Assembly: GCA_944390945.1 (NCBI GenBank)
Contig: CALXRV010000021.1
Location: 1-52,452, forward strand
Length of the DNA: 52,452 nt
Direction of reading: 5' to 3'
DNA from: an uncultured Clostridia bacterium
GTDB taxonomy: Bacteria > Bacillota > Dehalobacteriia > UBA4068
This document shows positions 1 to 7,391 of this stretch, piece by piece. The notes beneath the pieces were generated by a model. That model saw nothing but the letters and a program-made list of their open reading frames with translations, was not told the origin of the DNA and did no database searches. The position numbers and the translations under genes are program-made. Position 1 is the stretch's first letter; each line of letters begins with the position of its first letter.

Positions 1-150
1 TGAAAGAAGAATGCGTGCAGGAAACCGAGATCTTTGCAGAAAGCTGATCCCGGCCGGAACAGCCGGTCGCCAAAGCGCTGCCGGCAGATGCTGCATCATG
101 CCCTATCCTGACGCATCGTACCCTGACCTGCCCCGCCTGACCGCAGGCAT

Positions 151-187
151 AAAAAAACGCCGGAGCAAAGTTCTCTTTGCTCCGGCG
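151..187 (-). terminator. Intrinsic terminator of tRNA-Pro
   Basis: Read on the minus strand, a perfect 13-bp stem (158-170 with 175-187) with a 4-nt loop begins immediately after the tRNA CCA end and is followed by seven T residues (151-157). This is a textbook rho-independent terminator for the single tRNA transcript. Nothing codable was recognised between it and the window edge (1-150). Confidence 0.93.
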
Positions 188-265
188 TGGTCGGAGCGAC
201 ACGACTTGAACGTGCGGCCTCTACCACCCCAAGGTAGCGCTCTAGCCAAACTGAGCTACGCCCCG
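188..265 (-). tRNA. tRNA-Pro (anticodon GGG)
   Basis: On the minus strand the sequence folds into a complete 78-nt cloverleaf with an encoded CCA. The acceptor stem is 7 bp with one G-U pair, followed by a D arm and a 5-bp anticodon stem enclosing the loop TTGGGGT. The T arm carries TTCAAGT. The anticodon GGG reads proline CCC/CCU codons. The gene stands alone, with its own promoter upstream and a terminator directly downstream. Confidence 0.95.
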
Positions 266-293
266 AAATTGCCCTTTGCCAAGGGCATTTTAT

Positions 294-322
294 ATTATAG
301 GTCCGTCCGCCGCGTTTGTCAA
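294..322 (-). promoter_or_regulatory. Consensus housekeeping promoter of tRNA-Pro
   Basis: On the minus strand TTGACA (317-322) and TATAAT (294-299) are both perfect hexamers with a 17-bp spacer. Transcription would start near 287, about 20 nt before the tRNA. A 7-bp hairpin (270-287) lies in this short 5' leader, which RNase P would remove. The promoter lies between the lysC stop and the tRNA, so the tRNA need not depend on readthrough from the threonine operon. Confidence 0.9.
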
Positions 323-348
323 GCAAAATCACCCGGCGGCGGCAAGTA

Positions 349-1590
349 TCAGCTGCAGGACTTTACATCGTCCAGCCCGAATGCGGTATGCAACGCCAGC
401 ACGGCACGGTTCACCTGTTCTTCATCCACCGTACAGCTGATCTTGATCTCGCTGGTCGAGATCATGCCGATATTGATCCCCTCTTCCGCCAGCACGCGGA
501 ACATGGTAGCCGCTACGCCGGGATGCGTGATCATGCCGGCGCCGACCACCGAGACTTTGGCGATCGTGTCGAGCAGCGCATAACTGTCAGCGGGCAGCGT
601 TTTCATCAGGCCGGAAAGCGTGCGCGTGATCTTCATCCGGTCCTGCCTACCACAGGTAAAGGAAACATCCTGCCTTTCGTCACGATTGCCGCTCTGCACG
701 ATCATATCCACGTTAACGCCATCCGCAGCCAGCTGGCCAAAGATCTCGCCCGCAATGCCCGGCCGGTCCGGCACGCCAAACAGCGTCGCCTTCATCACGT
801 TCGTATCATGCGCCACCCCGCAGACGATCATCTCTTTTTCCAGGTCTTTGTTCATCACCGCATCCTCCTTGACGATCGTGCCCTCGGAATAATTAAAGCT
901 GGAACGCACATGCAGCACGACCTGATATTGTTTTGCCAGCTCCACTGAGCGCGGCTGTAGCACAACTGCGCCCATCGCGGCCATTTCCAGCATTTCATCA
1001 TAAGAGACCTCAGACATCTTGCGGGCAGTCTTCACCATGCGCGGGTCTGCCGTATATACGCCGTCCACATCGGTAAAGATCTCGCAAATATCGGCATCCA
1101 GTGCCACGGCCAACGCCACGGCAGAGGTATCGGAACCGCCACGGCCCAACGTATTGATCTCACCATGCGCATCCAGGCCCTGAAAACCAGCGACAATGAC
1201 GATATTCCCCTTGCGGAACTCCTCCTGCACACGGCAGCAATCGATGGAAAGGATCTTTGCCTTGGAAAAAAGTCCGTCCGTATGATAGCCCGCCTGCCAG
1301 CCGGTCAGCGAAACCACACGGCAACCCAATGCATCCAGCGCCATCGCCAGCAAGGCGATCGACTGCTGCTCGCCGGTGGAAAGCAACATATCCATCTCAC
1401 GCGGTGGGGGATCGCTGGTCAGCTGCTCCGCGAGCGCGATCAGGTCATCCGTCGTATCGCCCATCGCCGAGACGATCACCGCCACGTCATTCCCTTTTTC
1501 CGCTGTTTCCCGGATGCGGCGCGCCACCCGCTGGATCCGTTCTGCCGAACCAACGGAACTACCGCCGAATTTCTGTACTACGATCGCCAT
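349..1590 (-). CDS. lysC: Aspartokinase
   Basis: Aspartate kinase (EC 2.7.2.4, 413 aa) phosphorylates aspartate in the first step towards lysine, threonine and methionine. The N-terminal amino-acid-kinase domain opens with the family signature KFGGSSVGS, and a catalytic-domain segment around residues 150-175 reads LGRGGSDTSA. Two ACT domains follow (about 265-340 and 345-405), the usual site of feedback inhibition by lysine and/or threonine. A GGAGGG ribosome site lies 7 nt before the ATG. It is the last gene of a hom-thrB-lysC operon, 24 nt behind thrB, so it probably serves threonine synthesis. The length is normal for the class with a catalytic domain and an ACT pair. Confidence 0.95.
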   Translation of the reverse strand: MAIVVQKFGGSSVGSAERIQRVARRIRETAEKGNDVAVIVSAMGDTTDDLIALAEQLTSDPPPREMDMLLSTGEQQSIALLAMALDALGCRVVSLTGWQAGYHTDGLFSKAKILSIDCCRVQEEFRKGNIVIVAGFQGLDAHGEINTLGRGGSDTSAVALAVALDADICEIFTDVDGVYTADPRMVKTARKMSEVSYDEMLEMAAMGAVVLQPRSVELAKQYQVVLHVRSSFNYSEGTIVKEDAVMNKDLEKEMIVCGVAHDTNVMKATLFGVPDRPGIAGEIFGQLAADGVNVDMIVQSGNRDERQDVSFTCGRQDRMKITRTLSGLMKTLPADSYALLDTIAKVSVVGAGMITHPGVAATMFRVLAEEGINIGMISTSEIKISCTVDEEQVNRAVLALHTAFGLDDVKSCS

Positions 1591-1614
1591 AGATCAACCC
1601 TCCGCCCCGCGGCC

Positions 1615-2514
1615 TCAGAAAAGACAAACCCCGCGGTTATCCATTTTCAAAAAGAGGATGCGGCATTCCACGCCATGTTCCTGAAATGCTTCCCGCATCG
1701 CCGCCGCGATATTATCGCGCAGCATATCATCGTCTTCGCTAAAACTGATCATCGTCGAACCACTGCCGGAAAGCGTGCAACCAAGCGCGCCGGCAGCGAT
1801 CGCCGCTTCCACGACATCCGCCGCACCCGGAATCAGCTGGAACCGATAAGGCTGGTGCAGCCGGTCATTAAGCATCGCGCCAAAACCGGCCAGATCGCCC
1901 TGCGCCAAAGCCAGCGCCAAAGCAGCGGCATGGCTGAGATTAAACACCGCATCCGCCAGCTCTACCTGGCGCGGCAAGATCGCGCGCGCCTTTTTCGTCG
2001 AAACAGGAAAGCCCGGCACAGCCAGCACGCCGCGCAGGCCATCCGGCACGGGCAGGCGGCGGCAAAAGAGCTGCCCTGCCTCCTGCGCCACCACAGTAAA
2101 GCCGCCGCGCAGCGCAGGTGCGACATTATCCGGATGTCCTTCCAGCCGCGTTGCCAGCGCCAGCAGCTCGTCGGCGGAAAGCGGTTCACCCATTAATACG
2201 TTTGCCGCATAGATGCCGCCGACGATCGCAGCCGAGCTGCTGCCCATCCCGCGCGAAAGCGGGATATGGTTTTCGCAGCAAAAGGCGAGCGGTGGCATCG
2301 CCTCTCCCGCTGCTTCATAAGCCGCGGCAGCGGCGCGTACCGTCAAATTTCGCTCATTCAGCGGCAGGCGGCCTTCCCCTTCGCCGCGCACCGTACAGGA
2401 AAACCCGGCGGCGGGTTCCACCGCTACAATATTATAATATCCAAGGGCCATGCCAAAGGTGTCATAGCCGCAACCAAGATTGGCCGTACTTGCCGGCACC
2501 CGCACCCGCACCAT
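1615..2514 (-). CDS. thrB: Homoserine kinase
   Basis: ThrB (EC 2.7.1.39, 299 aa) phosphorylates homoserine to O-phosphohomoserine, the precursor used by threonine synthase. It is a GHMP-family kinase. The N-terminus VRVPASTANLGCGYDTFG is characteristic, and the ATP-binding loop PLSRGMGSSSAA lies around residue 90. The C-terminal GHMP motif LGCTLSGSGSTM is also present. Its ATG overlaps the hom stop codon by one base (TGATG), indicating translational coupling. Threonine synthase (thrC) is not in the window. Confidence 0.95.
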   Translation of the reverse strand: MVRVRVPASTANLGCGYDTFGMALGYYNIVAVEPAAGFSCTVRGEGEGRLPLNERNLTVRAAAAAYEAAGEAMPPLAFCCENHIPLSRGMGSSSAAIVGGIYAANVLMGEPLSADELLALATRLEGHPDNVAPALRGGFTVVAQEAGQLFCRRLPVPDGLRGVLAVPGFPVSTKKARAILPRQVELADAVFNLSHAAALALALAQGDLAGFGAMLNDRLHQPYRFQLIPGAADVVEAAIAAGALGCTLSGSGSTMISFSEDDDMLRDNIAAAMREAFQEHGVECRILFLKMDNRGVCLF

Positions 2515-3833
2515 CAGTCCGCGTCATCCTCCACCCGGATATATTCGCTAATCTCGCGCACACATTCCATGCGCGCGATCAGATCCAGCGCCACCCTGAT
2601 ATTGCTGTGCCGTGACGGATGCGTGATGATCACGATCTCCGAACCGCCATCCGGCAGCTTGCGCTTCTGCATGACAGAATCCATACTGACACTTGCCGCG
2701 GACAATGCCTGCGCCAGAGAGGCGAAAACGCCCACCCGGTCCTGCACCTGAACGCGGATATAATATTTACTCACCGTATCGTCGATATGACGCACCGGCA
2801 GCTGGCGGTAGCAGGTGCAGCCCCAACGGCTGCCACATCCCCGCGCCAGGTCGCGGGCAGCGGCGATGATATCGCCCACCACGGCGCTGCCAGTCGGCGC
2901 GCCGCCAGCGCCGCGCCCGTAAAACATGGCTTTATCCAGCGCGTCTCCCTGCACGAATACCGCATTATATGCGTCGCGCACTGTCGCCAGCGGATGCGAA
3001 TTCCTTAACATCACCGGATGTACGCGCACCTCCACCGCCTCGCCGTCGCAGCGCGCGATGCCGAGCATTTTGATCGTATAGCCGAAATCCGCCGCATAGC
3101 GGATATCCCAGCGGCTGATGCCGGCAATGCCTTCACTGCTGACCATATCATATGTTACGCGGCTGTTGAATGCGATCGAAGAGAGAATTGCCATCTTGCG
3201 TGCTGCATCGTCGCCTTCCACATCCGCGGTCGGGTCTGCCTCCGCATAGCCGAGCGCCTGCGCATCGGCAAGCGCTTCGGCAAAATCCGCCTCTGATTCC
3301 TGCATTCGTGTCAGGATATAATTCGTCGTGCCGTTGACAATGCCGAGAATCTCAAGGAAGCGGTTGCCGGCCAGGTTTTCCTTCAACGCCTGGATGATCG
3401 GGATGCCGCCACAGACCGAGGCCTCGAAAAAGAGGTTTGCCTGATGTGCTGCAGCCAGCTGCAGCAATTCGCCGCCATGCAGCGCCATCAGATCCTTATT
3501 TGCGGTGACTACGCTTTTCCCTGCCGCAAGCGCTGCGGAAATGATCTCGCGCGCCGGGGTAATGCCGCCGATCAGCTCCACCACAATATCCGTTGCCGGA
3601 TCCGCCAGCGCCTCCTGCCAGTCTGTAGTCAATCGCGTTTCCCCGAAGCCCAGCTCGTCCAGAATGCGTTGGCCACGGTCCTTATTCCGCACCGACAACC
3701 AGCGCAACTGCAGCGGCAGCGCGCGCCGGGCGATGATCTCCGCATTTTCTGCCAAAATGCGCAAAACACCGCTGCCAACCGTTCCGGCACCGATCAGCGC
3801 GATCTGTACCGTCCGTTTTTCTTCTTCTGCCAC
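2514..3833 (-). CDS. hom: Homoserine dehydrogenase
   Basis: Hom (EC 1.1.1.3, 439 aa with this start) reduces aspartate semialdehyde to homoserine. The NAD(P)-binding loop LIGAGTVGSG is at the N-terminus. The catalytic-lysine region reads ANKDLMA, and the substrate domain carries GIVNGTTNYILTRM. A C-terminal ACT domain begins near VQDRVGVFASLAQ. I chose the GTG at 3831-3833 because AGGAGG lies about 7 nt upstream. An upstream in-frame ATG at 3881 overlaps a good promoter -10 and so cannot be on that transcript. First gene of the threonine operon. Confidence 0.92.
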   Translation of the reverse strand: MAEEEKRTVQIALIGAGTVGSGVLRILAENAEIIARRALPLQLRWLSVRNKDRGQRILDELGFGETRLTTDWQEALADPATDIVVELIGGITPAREIISAALAAGKSVVTANKDLMALHGGELLQLAAAHQANLFFEASVCGGIPIIQALKENLAGNRFLEILGIVNGTTNYILTRMQESEADFAEALADAQALGYAEADPTADVEGDDAARKMAILSSIAFNSRVTYDMVSSEGIAGISRWDIRYAADFGYTIKMLGIARCDGEAVEVRVHPVMLRNSHPLATVRDAYNAVFVQGDALDKAMFYGRGAGGAPTGSAVVGDIIAAARDLARGCGSRWGCTCYRQLPVRHIDDTVSKYYIRVQVQDRVGVFASLAQALSAASVSMDSVMQKRKLPDGGSEIVIITHPSRHSNIRVALDLIARMECVREISEYIRVEDDAD

Positions 3834-3871
3834 CCGCAGCACCTCCTGTCCGGCAAAAGCATATATGCGGT

Positions 3872-3900
3872 AGTATATCAAAAAAACTTCAACCGCGCAA
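3872..3900 (-). promoter_or_regulatory. Promoter of hom-thrB-lysC
   Basis: On the minus strand TTGCGC (3895-3900) and TATACT (3872-3877) are separated by 17 bp. The predicted start is near 3865, giving a leader of about 30 nt before the hom GTG. The -10 is close to consensus; the -35 keeps only TTG plus a C at position 6. The placement fits the GTG start well. Confidence 0.65.
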
Positions 3901-3957
3901 GACGCTGTTTTTCGCTCGTCTTGCTACATATGCCGACCCCCTGACCAGGGGGCCGGC
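3897..3957 (-). repeat. Two inverted repeats upstream of hom
   Basis: The first repeat has perfect 8-bp arms at 3897-3904 and 3917-3924 and overlaps the -35 of the hom promoter. It is a candidate operator. The second, at 3932-3957, is a GC-rich hairpin of about 11 bp with a 4-nt loop and no T-run. It may be a backup structure behind the spoIVA terminator or part of hom control. I recognise no known amino-acid riboswitch or T-box here. Confidence 0.4.
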
Positions 3958-3960
3958 AGC

Positions 3961-3999
3961 AAAAAGCCGGGGCGGCAGGATATCGCCTGCCACCCCGGC
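3961..3999 (-). terminator. Intrinsic terminator of spoIVA
   Basis: On the minus strand, 14-nt GC-rich arms (3966-3979 and 3986-3999, one G-U pair) with a 6-nt loop are followed by TTTTT (3961-3965). It lies 40 nt after the spoIVA stop codon and separates the sporulation gene from the threonine operon. Confidence 0.88.
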
Positions 4000-4039
4000 A
4001 TATTTCGCTCAGGAAAGGCGCTGCTGCGCACCATCCACT

Positions 4040-5518
4040 TCAGAGAATGATACAGATGATGCCGCCGCCTGTTTCATTAACGATGCGCTGCAGCGTGAGC
4101 GCAATCTTTTCCCGCGCAGATTCCGGCATCTGCGTGATCTTGCCGGAGATTCCTTCCGAAACCAGCTCATGTAAGGATTTGCCGAAAATATTCGTCTGCC
4201 AAATCTTGCCCGGGTCATCCTCGAATTCATCCATAATGTAACGCACCAGGTCAGCGCATTGCTTTTCCGTACCGACCAGAGGCGTAATCTCCGTACTGAT
4301 ATTGGTACGGATGATATGATAGCTGGGCGCGGATGCCTTCAGCCGCACGCCGAAATGGCCGCCCTGTTTGATCAGTTCCGGCTCCTCCAGATACATCTCG
4401 CCCAGCTGCGGGTTGACCACACCATAACCGGTCTCTGCCACCTCCGCCATGGCGCCCTGCATTTTCTCCCATTCATGCGCACCTTTGCTGAAGCGCCGCA
4501 TCAACGCGAGCAGGGTATGTTCGCCTTCGATCTCCTCGCCGGCATATTCGCCAAGCACACGGTAAAACATCCCCTCCTGCGGCTGCACATGGATCGCCGC
4601 CGCGCCGCTGCCCAGATCCAGCCGTGCCAGCGCCACATCCGCCACAGTCTCGTCTTCGCGCAGTGCGTCGAGCAGACCGCTGATATCCCGCACGCGGCTG
4701 ACATGCGAGACAGCCTCGCCCACACGCTGTTCAAACCCGCTGCGCAGCCAGTGCGTCGGTTCCAGCTCTTCCACCCAACGCGGCAAACTGATATTGATCT
4801 CCGTCACCGGAAATTCATACAGCGCGGCATTGAGCACATCAACGATATCCTCCTCGCCGATTTGCGTCACATCCAGCGGCAATACGCTGACGCCGCTTTG
4901 CTCCGCCAGTTCAGCTGCCAGCGACTGCGCCTGTTCGCCATAGGGGTCGGCGCTGTTGAGCACGATGACAAAAGGCTTCCCCAGCTCCTGCAGCTCTGCA
5001 ATCACCCGCTCGGCAGCAGGCTGATACGACGCATAGGGGATATCGCCAAAGCTGCCGTCCGCCAGTACGACGATGCCGATCGTACTGTGTTCGCTGATCA
5101 CCTTTTCCGTCCCTGTCTCCGCAGCCTGCTCGAAACTGACCGGTTCCTCGAACCAGGGCGTGGAGACCATGCGCGGACCATCCTCATCGTCAAAGCCGCG
5201 CGCTCCTTCCACCGCATAGCCCACGCAGTCAACCAGCCGTACCCGCATCTCTACGCCCTCTGCCACCTGGATCTCCACCGCTTCCGCCGGAATAAATTTT
5301 GGTTCCGCGGTCATCACCGTGCGCCCGGCGCCGCTTTGCGGCAATTCATCCACCGTGCGGCTGCGCTCATGGATATCTTCAATATTGGGAAGGACCAACG
5401 ATTCCATGAAGCGCTTGATGAAAGTCGATTTTCCGGTGCGTACCGGGCCGACGACACCCAGGTAGATATCTCCACCCGTCCGCCTGGAGATATCCTTCAG
5501 CACATCAAAATTTTCCAC
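4040..5518 (-). CDS. spoIVA: Stage IV sporulation protein A (coat basement ATPase)
   Basis: SpoIVA (492 aa, the same length as the Bacillus subtilis protein) coats the outer forespore membrane as an ATP-driven polymer and is the base on which the spore coat assembles. The N-terminal P-loop GPVRTGKST is at about residues 24-32. A DCVGYAVEGARG segment follows, and the C-terminus ends in the conserved hydrophobic GGGIICIIL. The start is GTG (5516-5518) preceded by GGGAGGG. It is flanked by terminators on both sides and is thus monocistronic. In B. subtilis the gene is sigma-E dependent; I could not identify a convincing sigma-E promoter here. Following gpsA is the usual clostridial order. Confidence 0.97.
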   Translation of the reverse strand: MENFDVLKDISRRTGGDIYLGVVGPVRTGKSTFIKRFMESLVLPNIEDIHERSRTVDELPQSGAGRTVMTAEPKFIPAEAVEIQVAEGVEMRVRLVDCVGYAVEGARGFDDEDGPRMVSTPWFEEPVSFEQAAETGTEKVISEHSTIGIVVLADGSFGDIPYASYQPAAERVIAELQELGKPFVIVLNSADPYGEQAQSLAAELAEQSGVSVLPLDVTQIGEEDIVDVLNAALYEFPVTEINISLPRWVEELEPTHWLRSGFEQRVGEAVSHVSRVRDISGLLDALREDETVADVALARLDLGSGAAAIHVQPQEGMFYRVLGEYAGEEIEGEHTLLALMRRFSKGAHEWEKMQGAMAEVAETGYGVVNPQLGEMYLEEPELIKQGGHFGVRLKASAPSYHIIRTNISTEITPLVGTEKQCADLVRYIMDEFEDDPGKIWQTNIFGKSLHELVSEGISGKITQMPESAREKIALTLQRIVNETGGGIICIIL

Positions 5519-5545
5519 TCTTTTCCCTCCCTTATCTGTTTTTTT

Positions 5546-5582
5546 GCATAAAAGAAAAGTATGGAGCCTGCTCCATACTTTT
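5546..5582 (-). terminator. Terminator behind the gpsA operon
   Basis: A perfect 12-bp stem (5555-5566 with 5571-5582) with a CAGG loop is followed on the minus strand by TTTTCTTTT. It sits between gpsA with its extension and spoIVA. The stem itself is A-T rich at the base, so it could also work in the opposite direction. Confidence 0.82.
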
Positions 5583-5704
5583 TATGTAAGGAAGGGCATA
5601 TTTATGACTGCCGGATTCAGCGCCTGCATCCTGCCGCCGTGGTCATGTCCGCCGCAGCAGCGATATCCGCAAGCACGACCGCAGCCGCATCCGCAGCAAA
5701 ACGC
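5582..5704 (-). other. In-frame Cys/Gly-rich extension after the gpsA stop
   Basis: Reading on in the gpsA frame past its TGA (5705-5707), 37 sense codons follow before a TAA at 5582-5584. The peptide would contain seven cysteines in its first 17 residues (CCGCGCG, then C at 12, 16 and 17), followed by GGHDHGG. It has no start codon of its own because it is continuous with gpsA. It could be a readthrough or UGA-recoded tail, the relic of a small cysteine-rich protein, or chance. A proline/glutamine-rich frame on the plus strand (ATG at 5604, GGAAGGG upstream) is the competing reading but runs antisense into gpsA. Confidence 0.3.
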
Positions 5705-6691
5705 TCAATCCTCCTCCGTGCGCTCCCGCGTCATCAGGGTCAAAATCGCATCGCGCGGCGAACGGTCTTGATAAAGGATGCGATACATCTGCTCGGTAAT
5801 CGGCATTTCTACCTGATAACGCTGTGCCAGCGCATAAGCATGCTCTGTTGCATAAACACCCTCCACCACCATATTCGTTTCCGCCACCACCTGCCGCCAC
5901 AATTTGCCACGGCCGATCTCGCGTCCCGCACGGTAATTGCGGCTATGCAAAGAGGTACAGGTAACGATCAGATCGCCAACACCGGTCAAACCGGCAAAGG
6001 TGGCAGCATTGGCGCCCATTGCGCAACCCAGGCGTTTCATTTCGGCCAAACCACGCGTCATCAGCGCAGCTTTGGCATTATCCCCCAGCTCCAGACCATC
6101 TACCATGCCAGAGCCCATCGCAATGATATTTTTGACCGCACCGCCAATCTCCACGCCGATGATATCGTCATTCGTATAGACGCGGAAACAGGGGCTGATA
6201 AACACATCCTGCGCCAGCTTGCAGGCATCCGCATTGTTGCCGGCTACGCAAACTGCAGTAGGCCGGTCGCGCGCCACCTCTTCCGCATGGCTGGGACCGG
6301 AGAGCGCCAGCACAGCATGCCCCGGATAAAGCGCGCACAACACCTCGGAAATACGCTGCCTGGTCTGCGGCACAAATCCTTTTGCCACATTGACGATCAC
6401 GCTGCCTGACTCCACAAAAGGCAGCGCCTTGCGCGCCACATCCGCCGAAGCGGCAGAAGGCACGGCAAACACGACCATCTCGCAGCCGCGAATCTCAGAC
6501 AGATCGTTCGTTAGCCGCAGCGCGGCAGGCAAAGGCACGCCAGGCAGAAACTGTCGGTTCTCCGCCTCCGCCTGCATCTCCGCCACATGATCCGCCTGCC
6601 AGCTCCACATCGTCACCGTATGCCCGTTGTTTACCAGCAGCCGCGCCAAGGCCGTCCCCCAGCCGCCTGCACCAACCATAGCGATCTTCAT
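5705..6691 (-). CDS. gpsA: Glycerol-3-phosphate dehydrogenase [NAD(P)+]
   Basis: GpsA (EC 1.1.1.94, 328 aa) makes sn-glycerol-3-phosphate from dihydroxyacetone phosphate for phospholipid synthesis. The dinucleotide-binding loop GAGGWGTALA lies at the N-terminus. LSGPSHAEEVA and GGAVKNIIAMGSGMVDGL contain family-conserved catalytic residues. I chose MKIAMVGAGG (ATG 6689-6691) because GGGGTGA lies 5 nt upstream; the longer in-frame start has no such site. It works with plsY next door: GpsA supplies the acyl acceptor that PlsY uses. The C-terminus ...LMTRERTEED is a normal family end, which makes the open extension behind the stop unusual. Confidence 0.95.
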   Translation of the reverse strand: MKIAMVGAGGWGTALARLLVNNGHTVTMWSWQADHVAEMQAEAENRQFLPGVPLPAALRLTNDLSEIRGCEMVVFAVPSAASADVARKALPFVESGSVIVNVAKGFVPQTRQRISEVLCALYPGHAVLALSGPSHAEEVARDRPTAVCVAGNNADACKLAQDVFISPCFRVYTNDDIIGVEIGGAVKNIIAMGSGMVDGLELGDNAKAALMTRGLAEMKRLGCAMGANAATFAGLTGVGDLIVTCTSLHSRNYRAGREIGRGKLWRQVVAETNMVVEGVYATEHAYALAQRYQVEMPITEQMYRILYQDRSPRDAILTLMTRERTEED

Positions 6692-6751
6692 CAACTTCAC
6701 CCCGTTTCCCAGTATCAAAAAAATAGTCCCGCGGCTCCGGCTGGGCGCCGG

Positions 6752-7348
6752 TTAATGATGGAACAGGAATGATTTATTTTCCGTACCCGCCGCAATTTTA
6801 CGGAAGTTGCTGCGATGCCGCACCAGCACGATAGCACAAAGCACTGCGTACAGTACCATATACGGCCAGGGCTGCGCAGTAAACAGACAGAGCAGCGCCA
6901 GCACTACACCGCTGCCGCAGGAAGCGACGGAAACATAATGCGTGATCAGCAACAACAGCAGCCAAACGGCAAAGGTGATCAACGCCAGATAGGGCGTGAG
7001 CACCGCAGCCATACCGATCGAGATCGCCACGCCTTTTCCGCCGCGAAAGCCAAGCCATAGCGGATAAAGATGGCCGAGAAAAGCCGCGCAGGCCGCGCAG
7101 GCGGCCATGGCCTCGCCGCCGATCAGCCGGGCTGCGAATACTGGCGCCGCACCCTTGAGCACATCGATCAAAAATACGAGCAGTCCGGTAGCACGGCCGG
7201 CCACGCGCATGCTGTTGGTCGTGCCGACATTACCAGAGCCCAGATCGCGAATATCCACGCCCAGCTTCATCTTGACCAGCAGATACGCCGTGGGAATAGA
7301 ACCGAGCAGGTAGGAGGCAACGATCACGATCACCCAGACGAACCACAT
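6752..7348 (-). CDS. plsY: Acyl-phosphate:glycerol-3-phosphate acyltransferase
   Basis: PlsY (198 aa) is an integral membrane enzyme that transfers acyl groups from acyl-phosphate (made by PlsX, encoded at about 18.2 kb) to glycerol-3-phosphate. It starts with a hydrophobic segment and GSIPTAYLL. The family motif GSGNVGTTNSMR is at about residues 37-48. A second conserved loop reads LWLGFRGGKGVA, with further membrane helices to the end. GAGAGGG lies upstream of the ATG. It is between der and gpsA on one transcript, 60 nt before gpsA. Confidence 0.95.
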   Translation of the reverse strand: MWFVWVIVIVASYLLGSIPTAYLLVKMKLGVDIRDLGSGNVGTTNSMRVAGRATGLLVFLIDVLKGAAPVFAARLIGGEAMAACAACAAFLGHLYPLWLGFRGGKGVAISIGMAAVLTPYLALITFAVWLLLLLITHYVSVASCGSGVVLALLCLFTAQPWPYMVLYAVLCAIVLVRHRSNFRKIAAGTENKSFLFHH

Positions 7349-7391
7349 AAGCAGATCCCTCTCTTTCGGAATAACAGGTTGGCGGAAGAGG

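Noticed and set aside
11..583. Plus-strand frame at the left edge running through the tRNA and into lysC
   Set aside because: It crosses a terminator, a tRNA and the antisense of lysC; nothing codable was supported between 1 and 150 on either strand.
4259..5551. Long open frame (about 430 codons) on the plus strand opposite spoIVA
   Set aside because: It is the antisense of a clearly recognised full-length SpoIVA, has no family features, and such mirror frames are common in GC-rich coding DNA.
5604..5771. Plus-strand Pro/Gln-rich frame with a GGAAGGG site behind gpsA
   Set aside because: It runs about 65 nt antisense into gpsA and its odd composition is simply the complement of the Gly/Cys-rich frame; kept only as a competing reading.
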